A stretch of 64,000 nt of DNA from Warburgia ugandensis (lineage: Eukaryota; Streptophyta; Magnoliopsida; Canellales; Canellaceae): positions 1,522,001 through 1,586,000 of the forward strand of contig CP141135.1 in the NCBI GenBank assembly GCA_035236585.1, written 5' to 3'. Below the pieces are notes generated by a model that was given only the letters and a program-made list of their open reading frames with translations, was not told the DNA's origin and searched no databases. The translations under genes were made by a program, and so were the position numbers. Shown piece by piece: positions 38,801-49,667 of the stretch. Each line of letters opens with the position of its first letter. Within the stretch, counting starts at the first letter, position 1.

Positions 38801-39485
38801 CAGTTTCTTAACATCCCAAAGAGACAAGCAAAGTATTGGAACTCTCCTCATCAGATCACCAACTGACTCCCACCATCCACAACGAATCAAATAAACTAAA
38901 ACATTATATTTTGCAGACAATTGGCAATTCCATTAACCAAATTAGACAACCACAAACAAGCAGCTCGCTTCATTTCACCAACACAATAAGCCAACAACAC
39001 CTCAAAACCACAAATAAATCTACATCCAGATCTAGAATCCAAACACATCTAACAGAAGAGAACATAAACAAATCAATCCAACGCAAAGGTCCACTACAAA
39101 TTCCACCCTTAGGAAGCCAACAACACAATCCACGGACAAACTTACCAAAAACTGAAAAGCACTCCCATCATAAATCAACGAACAAACAAACTCCATCAAA
39201 TCAAACCACATAAAACAGAAACAAAAACAAACGATCACCGTTAGAACCGTCCCATACCATTTTGGTACCATATTCAATGGCTTGTTCAGTGTGAAATGTG
39301 CCATTTTTTCCTGTGATTCCTTGGCAAATAACTCTAGTATTCTTATCGACGAAAACAGCTGGTGGAGGAGTAGGAGCAGGAGCGTAACGGCGAATCTGAG
39401 AAGAGAAAGAAGAAAAAGGATTTGGGTTTTGATTGCAGAGCTTTGAGGCCAAAGAAGAGAGAACTTTCGCGCCCTGGCGAGCCAT
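24842..39485 (-). CDS. Succinyl-CoA ligase (ADP/GDP-forming) subunit alpha, mitochondrial
   Basis: Seven GT-AG exons on the minus strand: 39485-39258, 33139-32930, 31182-31012, 30929-30806, 25894-25833, 25211-25130, 24981-24842 (TAA). They total 1017 nt (338 aa) with frame kept at every junction. The enzyme makes ATP or GTP from succinyl-CoA in the TCA cycle as a heterodimer with the beta subunit in the mitochondrial matrix. Visible: an Arg/Ser-rich presequence to about residue 42; the CoA-binding Rossmann part ([20 protein letters not shown]); [27 protein letters not shown]; and the active-site loop [18 protein letters not shown] with the phospho-histidine at residue 290. The MARQG start is chosen over an in-frame upstream Met at 39629 because family members start there. 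It appears intact. Introns 1 and 4 each contain an RTE LINE, and intron 2 contains a MITE. Confidence 0.97.
26810..26822 (+). repeat. Target-site duplication of RTE copy C, left
   Basis: CTGTCATGCATAT, identical to 30401-30413 on the other side of the element. Confidence 0.92.
26823..30400 (-). mobile_element. RTE-type LINE, copy C, full length, inside ligase intron 4
   Basis: Minus-strand order: 5' end at 30400; two to three hairpin-containing tandem units (30360-30000); 21-residue repeats (29960-29760); endonuclease ([18 protein letters not shown] at 29610, [27 protein letters not shown] at 29010); RT open frame 28883-27702 ([20 protein letters not shown] at 27900), [19 protein letters not shown] and [12 protein letters not shown] at 27620; C-terminal [10 protein letters not shown]; (CAT)n tail at 26823-26845. 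It is the only copy with an undamaged FADD box and a nearly continuous RT, but at least four frame breaks remain. It lies sense to the host gene. Confidence 0.95.
30401..30413 (+). repeat. Target-site duplication of RTE copy C, right
   Basis: CTGTCATGCATAT, identical to 26810-26822. Confidence 0.92.
31313..31660. mobile_element. MITE-like element in ligase intron 2
   Basis: The ends are inverted: left TTCCTCATAGGCCCC...ACTAAATG...GGCTATAACTC, right GAGTTATAGCC...CATTTAGTAAGGGGCTCATGAGGAA. Terminal inverted repeats of about 40 bp, ~340 bp overall, no coding. No convincing target-site duplication was seen. Confidence 0.65.
31661..32823 (-). other. Rest of ligase intron 2
   Basis: AT-rich intron sequence. 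The short ORFs at 32075-32311 have no family resemblance. Nothing else seen. Confidence 0.4.
32827..32874 (+). repeat. (TAA)n microsatellite
   Basis: About 16 uninterrupted ATA/TAA units in ligase intron 2, 56 bp from exon 2. Confidence 0.95.
33140..34772 (-). other. Ligase intron 1, 3' part
   Basis: Non-coding AT-rich sequence between exon 2 and RTE copy D. No gene or repeat recognised. Confidence 0.4.
34773..34787 (+). repeat. Target-site duplication of RTE copy D, left
   Basis: ATAACTATCTTATTC, identical to 38394-38408. Confidence 0.9.
34788..38394 (+). mobile_element. RTE-type LINE, copy D, full length, inside ligase intron 1
   Basis: Plus-strand order: 5' end AACTCCGCCAATGCCGG; two full and one short hairpin unit (34850-35210); 21-residue repeat region (35270-35460); endonuclease pieces ([18 protein letters not shown] at 35940); RT pieces ([20 protein letters not shown] at 36860, [20 protein letters not shown] at 37497); [13 protein letters not shown] at 37955; [10 protein letters not shown] at 38150; (GAT)n tail ending at 38394. 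Compared with copy B it is full of 1-5 bp insertions and deletions, and motif C is scrambled. It lies antisense to the host gene and inverted relative to copy C. Confidence 0.95.
38394..38408 (+). repeat. Target-site duplication of RTE copy D, right
   Basis: ATAACTATCTTATTC, shared with 34773-34787. The first base may belong to the (GAT)n tail. Confidence 0.9.
38409..39257 (-). other. Ligase intron 1, 5' part
   Basis: Non-coding. An open plus-strand stretch at 38836-39213 is low-complexity (Ser/Thr/Asn-rich) and antisense to the intron, so it is not called as a gene. Confidence 0.4.
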
Positions 39486-41639
39486 GGGGGCGCACCGGTT
39501 TCTGTGGGATTCGCGAGGCTCCCTTGGCAGTGGGAATGAGAGAGGGAAGAAATTAGCGGGGTAAAAGAAACAGAGAAAGTGTTTGGGGATTATATTAACC
39601 CAGGACGAAGGCCAAGACTCCCAGGCCAAAGCCGCGCACTGCTGGAGACTTTGAGATTTCTACTCAAGTTCAAAAGTTGGACCCACCATCATCACTTGTG
39701 GGCACCACTTATTCTGCCTGAGAACCTGATCCAGCTGGAGTCGCACAGATTAGCATTGAACGGATGAGATCTAGTACAGTGGGGCCCACCGGCACTAGAA
39801 ATAAGTTTTCTTTGCAATATTGTACTGGGTTTATGCCTTCTACTTAATGGCCCTAAATTTGATCGATGTAGTGAAAATGTATTGCATAGATTTGCGTTGA
39901 ACGTGGAGATCATGACTATTGGGCCCACCTTCACTGGGTATAGGTTTTCGTTAGATGGAATTGGTGCTTTTCATGGAACCTACCTTGTCCGGTGGATCAA
40001 ACAAGTAGCCTAAATCCTAGGCCATATCAACTTTGGGCAGGATTCAGATCAACGGCAGCAATTAGGATTACGGGGCAGGATCATGATTGGATTAAGGAAG
40101 TCTATAAAAATTATGCTATGGTTGATTTCCGCTCTTATTATCTTAAGGCAAAGTTTTTCAGTGCCTAGTTTAAGGAGTTAAAATTATCTTTGGTATGAAT
40201 CTAGTTTAGGAGACGAAATTATCTTTCCATTGATCTCAAAACATCGGTCGGCTGCAAGTCTAGCTACTGGTTCAATCCTAGCTATCCATTTACTGGACAT
40301 ACTGCGGATGGGGCTCTACACTTGCATTCTAGCTAGGCTTTGAATGTACTGCCAGAACAAAGACACCCAGTAACACTTAATCAACTAACCAAATGCTTAC
40401 TATAGGTCCAGTTTTGGGGTAGGCCTTCCCTCCATAGCAAGGGTTAGCAGGCAAAAGGTTTCAGGTGAGCCTAGATTTGTAGTTCTCCACTCCAAAATAC
40501 AGTAGATAGTTGGATTTAAAATTCAAATTTAGTAAAAATAATATTTAAAATTAAACAAATTTAGTTAACATAAAAATATCCAACTAGTTCAGTGTTATTG
40601 TTAGCGACTGCTAGTCTAATGGAGTAGACTTAGTCAGCAATTGCCTAAATTTAGCCACAATCAAAGCATCTCTCACGAATGTCAAGTTTTTGAAGTGGTT
40701 TTCTCTTCTCATTTGCTATTTAAAGCAGGTTTCTATTTTTTATCTCTTTGTAATTCATGGGGAACAAGAAACTTTTTCTAGACGTACCTCCCTGGTATGC
40801 GTATTTATGAGGGAAAAACAAATCCTCAAGCTGAAAACCTCAACAACATGCTTTTAATAGTATAGAACTCAATTTTGTGGAAACTTAGATCATCGAAATT
40901 CTGTTACCCATGTGTTCCGAAGTCAGCCAAAGTCCCAAAACTGTCTTAAGAGTCCTACTTAAACTTCTCTAATCAGATCACGGCAAAAGCGGAGCCTACA
41001 GATATTGTGGCTAGGATGATGATAGGAGAAAAGTTTAGAAGTTTCAATTATACCAAATTCCTAAGTCCTGCACGAACTATATCCCGAGCTAGATCCATGC
41101 ATGCATTGACTCAGATACACAAACACCATATGATTCATTCCCTAAATTGTCCTAAGCTCCTCTTCTTTGTTCGATAGCATCGTTCACCGGCAGTCCTACG
41201 TTGGATCTCCATTAACAAAATTACACCAATAGGCAATCCTAGCCGCCCGTAAAATATGCTTCTAATCATTGAATATGGGTAATATGTCAATCCCTCTCTC
41301 TAATCATGGACATTAATTCCTATCCAAACATACAAATGTTGAACTGCAGAGAGGACCCATTGAGTCTCCTGATTAGATAGATAATTTTGGCATTGAATTT
41401 TATGACAATTCCAGCCGAAATTTATTGCACAAGTCATGTCAATGCGTGTTAGAATCTTACTAGAGATGTTCTTCCACATACTTAGAATTTACGAAATTAG
41501 AGTCTTTTCAATGGTATTAGAATCCTACAAGAACTCTTTCTTCTACCTATTTAAATTTCTTTAGAGCCAGGCACTTGAAAACCTCCAAACAGGACGAAGA
41601 TAGAGTCTTCTTCTGCTGCTTCTGTGTGGAGTGTAAGAG
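39486..41639. promoter_or_regulatory. Shared upstream region between the divergent ligase and PG1 genes
   Basis: About 2.15 kb separates the two start codons. A TATA-like TATTTAAAT at 41549-41557 lies 83-91 bp before the PG1 ATG and is conserved in the PG2 arm. For the ligase, the first ~120 bp upstream (39501-39620) are the best-conserved part between the two arms. The exact start sites are not visible. Confidence 0.45.
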
Positions 41640-44614
41640 ATGATAAGTTTGTGTTCCCATCTTCTTGTAATCTGGTTGTTGTTCTTGTTCGCAAGGCTAG
41701 CAGGAGCTCAAGATCCGTCTTTCATTGCTAATTTACTGGATTTCAGTGCAGTTCCGGGTGGTCATTCAGATGGCCGTCAGGTAAGCAACGAGGAGAGAGA
41801 GAGAGAGTATGGATGGTAGTCTTCACCGTTTGATCTGTAATCTATTCGTACGTATTAATTCTACGCATTTGAAGTCATTGTATATGAACTATCACACTTG
41901 TAGTTCATGAGATGATTATAAATACATTTAGTAGATTTAAGTTACAGACTCTCAGCAATTGTGGGGCATTCATCTTGCGAGTGATCAAATGGACAATCTA
42001 GATAAACTACTTTAAAGGGCCTTCACATGTACTTACATTGACTGTTCATTTTGCAGGCGTTGTTGAATGCTTGGAATCATGCCTGTCAACATAATGGAAA
42101 TGCCAGAGTTTTGATTCCGCAAGGGGAATTCCTCATTGGTCCAGTGGTATTGGAAGGGCCATGCAAGGGCCTTATGGAGTTGCAGGTCAAAGGTGTCGTG
42201 AAGGCTCCTCCTCTGGACGAGTTCGAAAACGGCGCCGATTGGATTGCTTTCCAATCAATCAATGGATTGATAGTACACGGTGGTGGAACATTCGACGGTC
42301 AAGGAGCTTCCGCTTGGGCCCAGAATCAGTGTGGCCATACACCCTACTGCAATGTTCTACCCACAGTGAGTCCTAATTCTTAGGCTTAATAGTGAATAAG
42401 CTATTTTTCTTAGAATATGAAATACATAGAGTCGATATCTCCACTATACAGGTGGCATGTTTACACTGATCTCCAGGATCATGCTATGGGGACTAAATGT
42501 TACATGGGTCCTCCCATCAAGCCTCCAACTTTGAGATTGTGGCTTTATATCATATTCACAAAATTCTCTGAATAATTATAATTTGTTTTAATAAGTCTAT
42601 ATTTTTTTTACGCCTTAACTTTTTTGGAAAGAAGTACTGAATTTCTGTAATTTTTTTAATTCGAAGCAAAACTCAATAAATAAATGTAAATTACCCAGTA
42701 GAGATCAACTTTGACAATAAGAAATGATCCTTGGTACAATGGTATAATTGTCGCCAAGTGGCAATTACGGATTCAAGTCATAGAAACAACCTCTTATTAT
42801 GCGAGGTAAGGCATCGTACGATAAATCTTTAGTGGTTCGCCACCTACCCAATACCCACATGCCACTTACCATATAACCACATAAGCGGGAGTTTCGGGCT
42901 GCCTTTTGTTTTTAAACTCAACTTTTACAATTAGTTGCCAAATTCTCAAACATCATTTATAATCTAGATAAAATTCAAATGAAAAGCTTAAATTCATATA
43001 TGAATTATTATTATTTTTACAAAATTTTCATTAACATTTTCTGAATTTTTGCAAATATTTGGCTTGCATATTTGTTCTTAAATCTGAACTTTGTGACTCA
43101 TAGCCTTAGGATTGTCAAATGAAGGAAAAAATTGATATTATGTCCTAACTTTATCAAGATCTATTAAATCAATGGGTTTGATCATTTGACAAGTAGGATC
43201 TACATAATCAACTTTGCGCATTCTTCATCTATTTGACTTAACCCATTTGTTCTTTGTTTTTGCTTTCTCCATCCACAGTCTATAAAACTCAACTATGTCA
43301 CCGATGCACAGATCAAGGGCATATCTTCCATCAACAGCAAGTACTTTCACATAAATATTTATGAATCAAGTCACATAACCATTCGATCAGTTAAGATCTC
43401 TGCACCTGCAGACAGCCCAAACACAGATGGAATTCACATCGGCAACTCAAATGACGTTGGAATATCCTCGTCAGTGATCGGCACAGGCGATGATTGCATC
43501 TCCATTGGTCCCGGCAGTTCAAACATCAATATTGACAACATATTATGTGGACCAGGGCATGGGATCAGTATAGGTAGCCTTGGCAAGTATGCGAATGAAG
43601 ATGACGTGGTGGGTGTGAATGTGATGGACTGCACCCTGAATGGCACCACCAATGGTCTAAGGATCAAAACATGGGCAACTGCATATGCTAGTTCAGCTTC
43701 TCATATCTCCTACTCGGATATAATCATGGACAATGTCTACAATCCACTAATCATCAATCAGAAGTACTGTCCAGATGGACACTGCAATCAACAGGTAACA
43801 TGCACGGGTTAGTGGAACTTCGATTCTCTCTCTCGAAAATATGCTGTTGTATTATAGGCAAACAAAAAAGTGAGTGAAGGGTCCACTTTTTACATTTCTT
43901 TCCACAATCCAAATTATTCATGAGATTTGCCTTATCTTGGATGGCTTCAATACTTGGGCATAATTAGGTCCTTCATTTTTGGATATTTTGAAGACAAAAA
44001 TAGAGACCCAAAAAACTGCATACTATCTGTTTTCTTTTTTTTTTTTTTATTTCAAATGGCCAAAAATGAAGGGCCTAAATGCATCCAATACATGTGAAAT
44101 TTTATACCTAAGTCATCTGAGATTTTGATGAATGGTTTGCATCTTGAAAAGAAATGTAAAAAGTGAGCCCACCATTCACCTTTCTAGTACACCTGTGATG
44201 AAATCGGTAGATAAACAGTTCTGGCTAACCATTGTTTGAGCCCACTAATGAAATTAGTGAATAATAGATCCTGTCATTTATAACACTTAATTTTGATTAT
44301 TGAATGTGGCATGTTCTCATAGTTTTGGTGTCTTTGTTTCTGTTTCGCAGACCTCCTCGCATGTTAAAATCCGTGATGTTACTTTCAGAAGCATATCCGG
44401 CACCTCGGCATCGGAAGTTGAAGTCAATATGTTGTGTAGTGAAGATGTACCGTGTGAGAATGTGGATCTTATAGATATCAATTTGCACTACCAGGAACAA
44501 GGAGATCATTCATCCGGTAAGCCAAGCAGTCCATCCAATTCACAATCTACCTCATTGTGTTCCAACGTCCATGGTTCAGCTTCCGGCAAACAGATCCCAC
44601 CCTCTTGCCTTTGA
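41640..44614 (+). CDS. Polygalacturonase (GH28), intact copy PG1
   Basis: Four exons: 41640-41780, 42057-42365, 43279-43794, 44351-44614 (TGA), 1230 nt, 409 aa, in frame throughout. It hydrolyses alpha-1,4-galacturonan in cell-wall pectin and is secreted. An N-terminal signal peptide (LLVIWLLFLFARLAGAQ, about residues 8-24) is followed by the beta-helix. All four GH28 signatures are present: NTDGIH (D200), GDDC (D221-D222), GHG (H244) and RIK (R278-K280), which supply the catalytic aspartates and substrate contacts. A GTAAGC in the last exon (44517) is read as coding because the frame continues into the Cys-containing family C-terminus (CSNVHGSASGKQIPPSC). Intron 2 holds a SINE and intron 3 a fold-back element. 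The closest subfamily is not resolved. Confidence 0.95.
42724..42917 (+). mobile_element. Au-like SINE in PG1 intron 2
   Basis: ATCCTTGGTACAATGGTATA (A-box region), GGATTCAAGTCATAG (B box), AACAACCTCTTATTATGCGA, GGTAAGGCATCGTACG and the terminal CGGGCTGCCTTTTG followed by T's. The shortened partner in PG2 lies at about 48540-48640, so insertion preceded the duplication. Confidence 0.8.
43865..44186. mobile_element. Fold-back/MITE element in PG1 intron 3
   Basis: The left half starts GTGAGTGAAGGGTCCACTTT and the right half ends GTGAGCCCACCATTCAC. The halves remain complementary inward through TTTTTACATTTC/GAAATGTAAAAA, TTCAT, and CCTTCATTTTTGG/CCAAAAATGAAGG in the centre, so the whole ~310 bp can form one imperfect hairpin. 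The partner copy is in PG2 intron 3 (47258-47578). Confidence 0.75.
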
Positions 44615-46867
44615 GATCAGATCTGATGGCTGCGATGGGTCATATTGTGCTGCTTGTAGTTCAAATCATATGTCTTCTCTTGATTTCAAAGTTTATATTG
44701 TAAATATTCGTAATGTTGATTAAAATGAAGTAATTTATTGGATAATTTATTTATTTATTTTGTTTTGAAAGTTAGATACACATGTCATGAGCAGGCTTGA
44801 AACCTTCACCTTCCAAAGGAGAAATCAAATACCTAATTAAATAAGGGAGCTAATACTTCCTCAACCCTTCGTTACTGTGCCTCATCCTCTTTTGGGGCTT
44901 TGTGCCAAAAGTATGTGCGGGGACTATTTTTTGAATGAACAAACTGTTTATCTGATTAGTTGTTTTGCAGTAAATGAGGTCTAGTCCAAAAATCACACAC
45001 ATTAGATGATTGTACCATTACTTTCTTTGATTTATAAAATTAACTATAAAAAAAATTCAATGGTATTAAAAATAGCTAAATGGATCAATATTTAGGTAAT
45101 GTGTACTAAAGTGATTTACTTTAGTACAAAGGGGCGTGGGAATATCAGCTTCACTAATAAATAAGGCATTTCTCTTTTTGCTTGTTTGTTAACTTAAACA
45201 TCTTATAGATCTTGATATGTACACCAATTTTCATATATTTCTTGGTTCACATTCCATCCTTATCATACACCCTTACCAAATGTATCCGCAATATACCCTT
45301 CTTAACGTGCAAGCACCAAAAATGTCCCAAAAGATGGGATGCACTACCTCCAACCATGGAATTACAAATCACATTATTCTCAAACTCTTCTAAAGGTAAT
45401 TGGGCCTAATAGGAAAGCGATGACTCGAACCTGGAATTAAGGTTTCCACGACCAACTGTTCTAAATTGTTGGCAAATGAGGTGCATTAATACTCAGCTTT
45501 TTTAGATTCTAGAAATTTCCAAGTTAAGGAGGGAAAAAAACAAGACGACGAAGTGAAATAAGAAGGGTATTTTCTTTCCTTGTGCATGGGTGTATAGCTC
45601 TGAATTTAATAAAGGAAAAGGTTCCTTCCTCTGGTCACGGGTTCAAGTACGCTCACTGGTTTAGTGATAACCCATAACCTATTTGCCTAATCAGTCAAAC
45701 CCTGGAAAAACCAAAAAACAAAATGACAACAAAGAGGTTAATTACAAAAGATGAGCCTAATCACCGCTACAAAGATATTGCAAGAAATTGCTTGATAAGT
45801 AAGATATTTTTAGTCATGGAAGAAGAATGTTATGAAAAGGCTTTAAGATGCTTAAGGTGAATCCGGTTCATATGCATGACAACAATCTCACATGACAGAG
45901 CACGATAATGAAATGAATGGTTTTTGAAATGGGCCAGCACTGCTTTTGGTAGTTTCAATTCAAAGAATGAGGTTAACATGCTTACCCTATGCATATTTTG
46001 TTGAGAATCACAAACTTTAGGATACAATTTTTGGCATGACTTAGTATGTATAAGTACTGCTGCAACTTCTGAAATTTATTTGTAAGAGTTGTAGTATAGT
46101 TGGATAAAAGACCTACACTCTTTTAATTTTAGGGGGTCAAGATTGAGATCTTCAAAAACTTCTTGTTTTTGGCTGTGAAGTTGAAATGTTGGAGGAAACC
46201 AAAACATCGGCTTCTTGGAATGATCAATGTAAAGAGGTGAGATAATTTTTGTCTTTCATTATGGGCCAAATGGAGGTGGCTACGCATGTTTAATTTTGGC
46301 CAGATGTCCAACAGAGAGTCCTTATTCTTGGCTAAGTTTAGCAGTGAAAAAGCTATTTTTTTAGAATTTGAAATCCCAAGTTATCTCTGGACTAACAATT
46401 CAAGTGGGCTGAGTCAATGAACAAGAATTTTGAGATTATGGCTCACCTATGCCAAGATCTACTAAGTCAATCATTTTGATCATTTGACAAGTCGGAGTTA
46501 CTTTATGCCCATGATTTCCTCTGCTTTGCCCATGCAATGCTGTCTTCCATGCGTGTCTGCCATGTGATGGTTGGCATGCTTGATGTAGCCTTACTTGTGA
46601 AGTGGGGCCCATCAAATTAGACTGATCTAAGCCATCTAAAGTTTACTTTGATCAATCTGCAAAATAGAAAACTAACTTAGAATCATCCCTATCATTAATT
46701 GCCCATTTAATTAGCTTAATGATCATCTAACCATTAAATTTTCAAATCAACGGTTGGATGATCACTTAAAGCTAAAATCAATTCAAAATTACAAAATTAA
46801 TTAGTTAGATAATTTAATCAAATGCTAATTAAGGGTTATTTTAGGCAAAATTGAACACTTAAAATGG
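44615..46867. other. Spacer between the inverted arms
   Basis: It contains PG1 3' flank (44615-44860, recurring at 63283-63540) and then non-coding DNA. A pol III B-box-like GGGTTCAAGTACG at 45639 is isolated. No gene recognised. Confidence 0.45.
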
Positions 46868-46917
46868 ACCGCTTGGCTTACCGGATGAATGATCTTCTTG
46901 TTCCTAGTATTGCAAAT

Positions 46918-46919
<2 letters not shown>

Positions 46920-46974
<55 letters not shown>
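46920..46974 (+). repeat. (AT)27 microsatellite inside PG2 exon 4
   Basis: Uninterrupted TA repeats replace the GATCTTATAGATATCAAT-like coding segment of PG1, turning it into a Tyr-Ile run. Confidence 0.97.
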
Positions 46975-46976
<2 letters not shown>

Positions 46977-49561
46977 ATCCACATTCTCACACGTTACACC
47001 TTCACTACACAACACATTGATTGCAACTTCCAATGATGAGGTGCCGTATATGTGTCTGAAAGCAACATCACGGATTTTAACAAGCGAAGGGGTCTGCGAA
47101 ACAGAAACAGAGACACCAAAACTATGAGAACATGCCACATTCAATAATCAAAATTAAGTGTTATAAATGATAGGATCTATTATTCACTAATTTCATTAGT
47201 GGGCTCAAACAATGGTTAGGCAGAACTGTTTATCTACCGATTTCATCACAGGCATACTAGAAAGGTGCATGGTGGGCGCACTTTTTCATTCCTTTTCAGA
47301 TGCAAAAACATTCATCAAAATCTCAGATGACCTAGGTACAAAATTTCACATTTATTAGATGCACTTAGGCCCTTCATTTTTGGCCATTTGAAATATAAAA
47401 AAAAGGAAAACAGATAGTATCCAGTTTTTTGGGTCTCTATTTTTGTCTTCAAAATATCTAAAAATGAAGGACCTAATTATGCCCAAGTATTGAAGCCATC
47501 CGAGATAAGGCGAATCTGATGAATTATTTGGATTGTGGAAAGAAATGTAAAAAGTGGACCCTTCACTCACTTTTTTGTTTGCCTATAATACAACCGCATA
47601 GTTTGAAGATAGAGAATAGAAGATCCACTAACCCATGCATATTACCTGTTGATTGCAGTGTCCATTTGGACAGTACTTCTGATTGATGATAAGTGGATTG
47701 TTGACACTGTCCATGATTATATCCGAGTAGGAGATATGAGAAGCGGAACTAGCATATGCAGTTGCCCATGTTTTGATCCATAGGCCATTTGGTGGTCCCA
47801 TTCAGGGTGCAGTCCTTCACATTCACACCCACCACGTCATCTTCATTCGCATACTTGCAAAGGCTACCTATACTGATCCCATGCCTGGTCCACATAATAT
47901 GTTGTGAATATTGATGTTTGAACTGCAGGGACCAATGGAGATGCAATCGTCGCTGGTGCCGATCACTGATGAGGATATTCCAACATTGTTTGAGTTGCCG
48001 ATGTGAATTCCATCTGTGTTTGGGCTGTCTGCTGGTGCAGAGATCTTAACTGACTGAATGGTTATGTGACTTGATTCATAAATATTTATGTGAAAGTACT
48101 TGCTGTTGGTAGAAGATATGCCCTTGATCCGTGCATGGGTGACATAGTTGAGTTTTATAGACTGTGGATGGAGAAAGCACAAACAAAGAATAAATGGGTT
48201 AAGTAAAAAAGATGAAGAATGCACAAAGTTCATTACATAGATCCTACTTATCAGATGATCAAACTCATTGATTTAATACATCTTGTTAAAGTTGGGACAT
48301 AATCTCAAAATTTTCCTTCATTTGACAATCCTAAGCCTATGATGTGAGGAGTAGAGTAACAAAGTTCAGATTTAAGAACAAATATGCAAGCCAAATATTT
48401 GCAAAAATTCAGAAAATTTTAATGAAAATTTTGTAAAAAAATCATAATTCAGATATAAATTTAAGCTTTTCATTTGAATTTTATCTAGATTATAAATGAT
48501 ATTTGAGAATTTGGCAACTAATTGTAAAGGTTGAGTTTAAAAACCAAAGGTAGCCCGAAACTCCCGCTTATGTGGTTATACAGAAAGTGGCATGTGGGTA
48601 TGGTTAGGTGCCGTTGTACCAAGGATCCTTTTTTATTGTAAAAGTTGAGCTCTATTGGGTAATTTACATTTATTTATCGAATTTTGCATCGAATTTAAAA
48701 AATTACAGAAACTCAGTACTTCTTTACAAAAAAGTTAGGGCGTAAAAAAAAGACTTTTTCAAAAATTATATAATTATTCAGACAATTTTGTGAATATGAT
48801 TTAAAGTCACAATCCCAAAGTTGTAGGCTTGATGGGAGGACCCCACGTAACATTTAGTCCCCATAGCATGATCATCTTCTAAGAAAAATAGCTTATTCAC
48901 TACTAAGCCTAAGAATAAGTACTCACTGTGGGTAGAACATTGCAGTAGGGAGTATGGCCACACGGGTTCTGGCCCCAAGCGGAAGATCCTTGGCCGTCGA
49001 ATGTTCCACCACCGTGTATTATCAATCCATTGATTGATTGGAAAGCAATCCAATCGGCGCCGTTTCGAACTCATCCAGAGGAGGAGCCTTCATGATACCT
49101 TTGACCTGCAACTCCATAAGGCCCTTTGCATGGCCCTTCCAATACCACTGGACGAATGAGGAATTCCCCTTGCGGAATCAAAACTCTGGCATTTCCATTA
49201 TGTTGACATGCATGATTCCAAGCATTCAACAACGCCTGCAAAATGAACAGTCAATGTAAGTACATGTGAAAGGCCCTTTAAAGTAGTTTATGTAGATTGT
49301 CCATTTGATCACTCGCAAGATGAATGCCCCACAATTGCTGCGAGTCTGTAACTTAAATCTACTAAATGTATTTATAATCATCTCATGAACTACAGCAAGC
49401 GTGATAGTTCATATACAATGACTCCAAATGCATAGAATTAATACGTACGAACTTGCACGAGATAACAAAGGATTGAATAGAGGAATTCCTGAGCATTTAG
49501 TGATATATTTTGATGTCCATTAATTTTTAGATTACAGATCAAACGGTGAAGACTACCATCC

Positions 49562-49667
<106 letters not shown>

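Larger units (their letters stand above)
39501..44540 (+). repeat. Left arm of a large inverted duplication
   Basis: Sequence from CTGTGGGATTCGCGAG, 16 bp upstream of the ligase ATG, through the intergenic region and all of PG1 up to GGTAAGCCAAGC...GTCCAT is repeated in inverse order at 56871-55931 and 51046-46868. Introns, the intron SINE and the fold-back element are shared, so the event post-dates those insertions. The arm has ~80 bp (40416-40493) not in the partner. Confidence 0.93.

Noticed and set aside
38836..39213. 125-aa Ser/Thr/Asn-rich ORF on the plus strand
   Set aside because: It is low-complexity and antisense inside ligase intron 1, with no family motif.
39485..39629. Earlier start codon for the ligase at 39629
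   Set aside because: It would add 48 residues of low-similarity sequence before MARQ, the usual family start, and it falls in the duplicated 5' UTR.
44517..44614. Intron donor GGTAAGCC in PG1 exon 4
   Set aside because: The frame continues to a family-like C-terminus with CSNV and PPSC. Splicing here would remove it.
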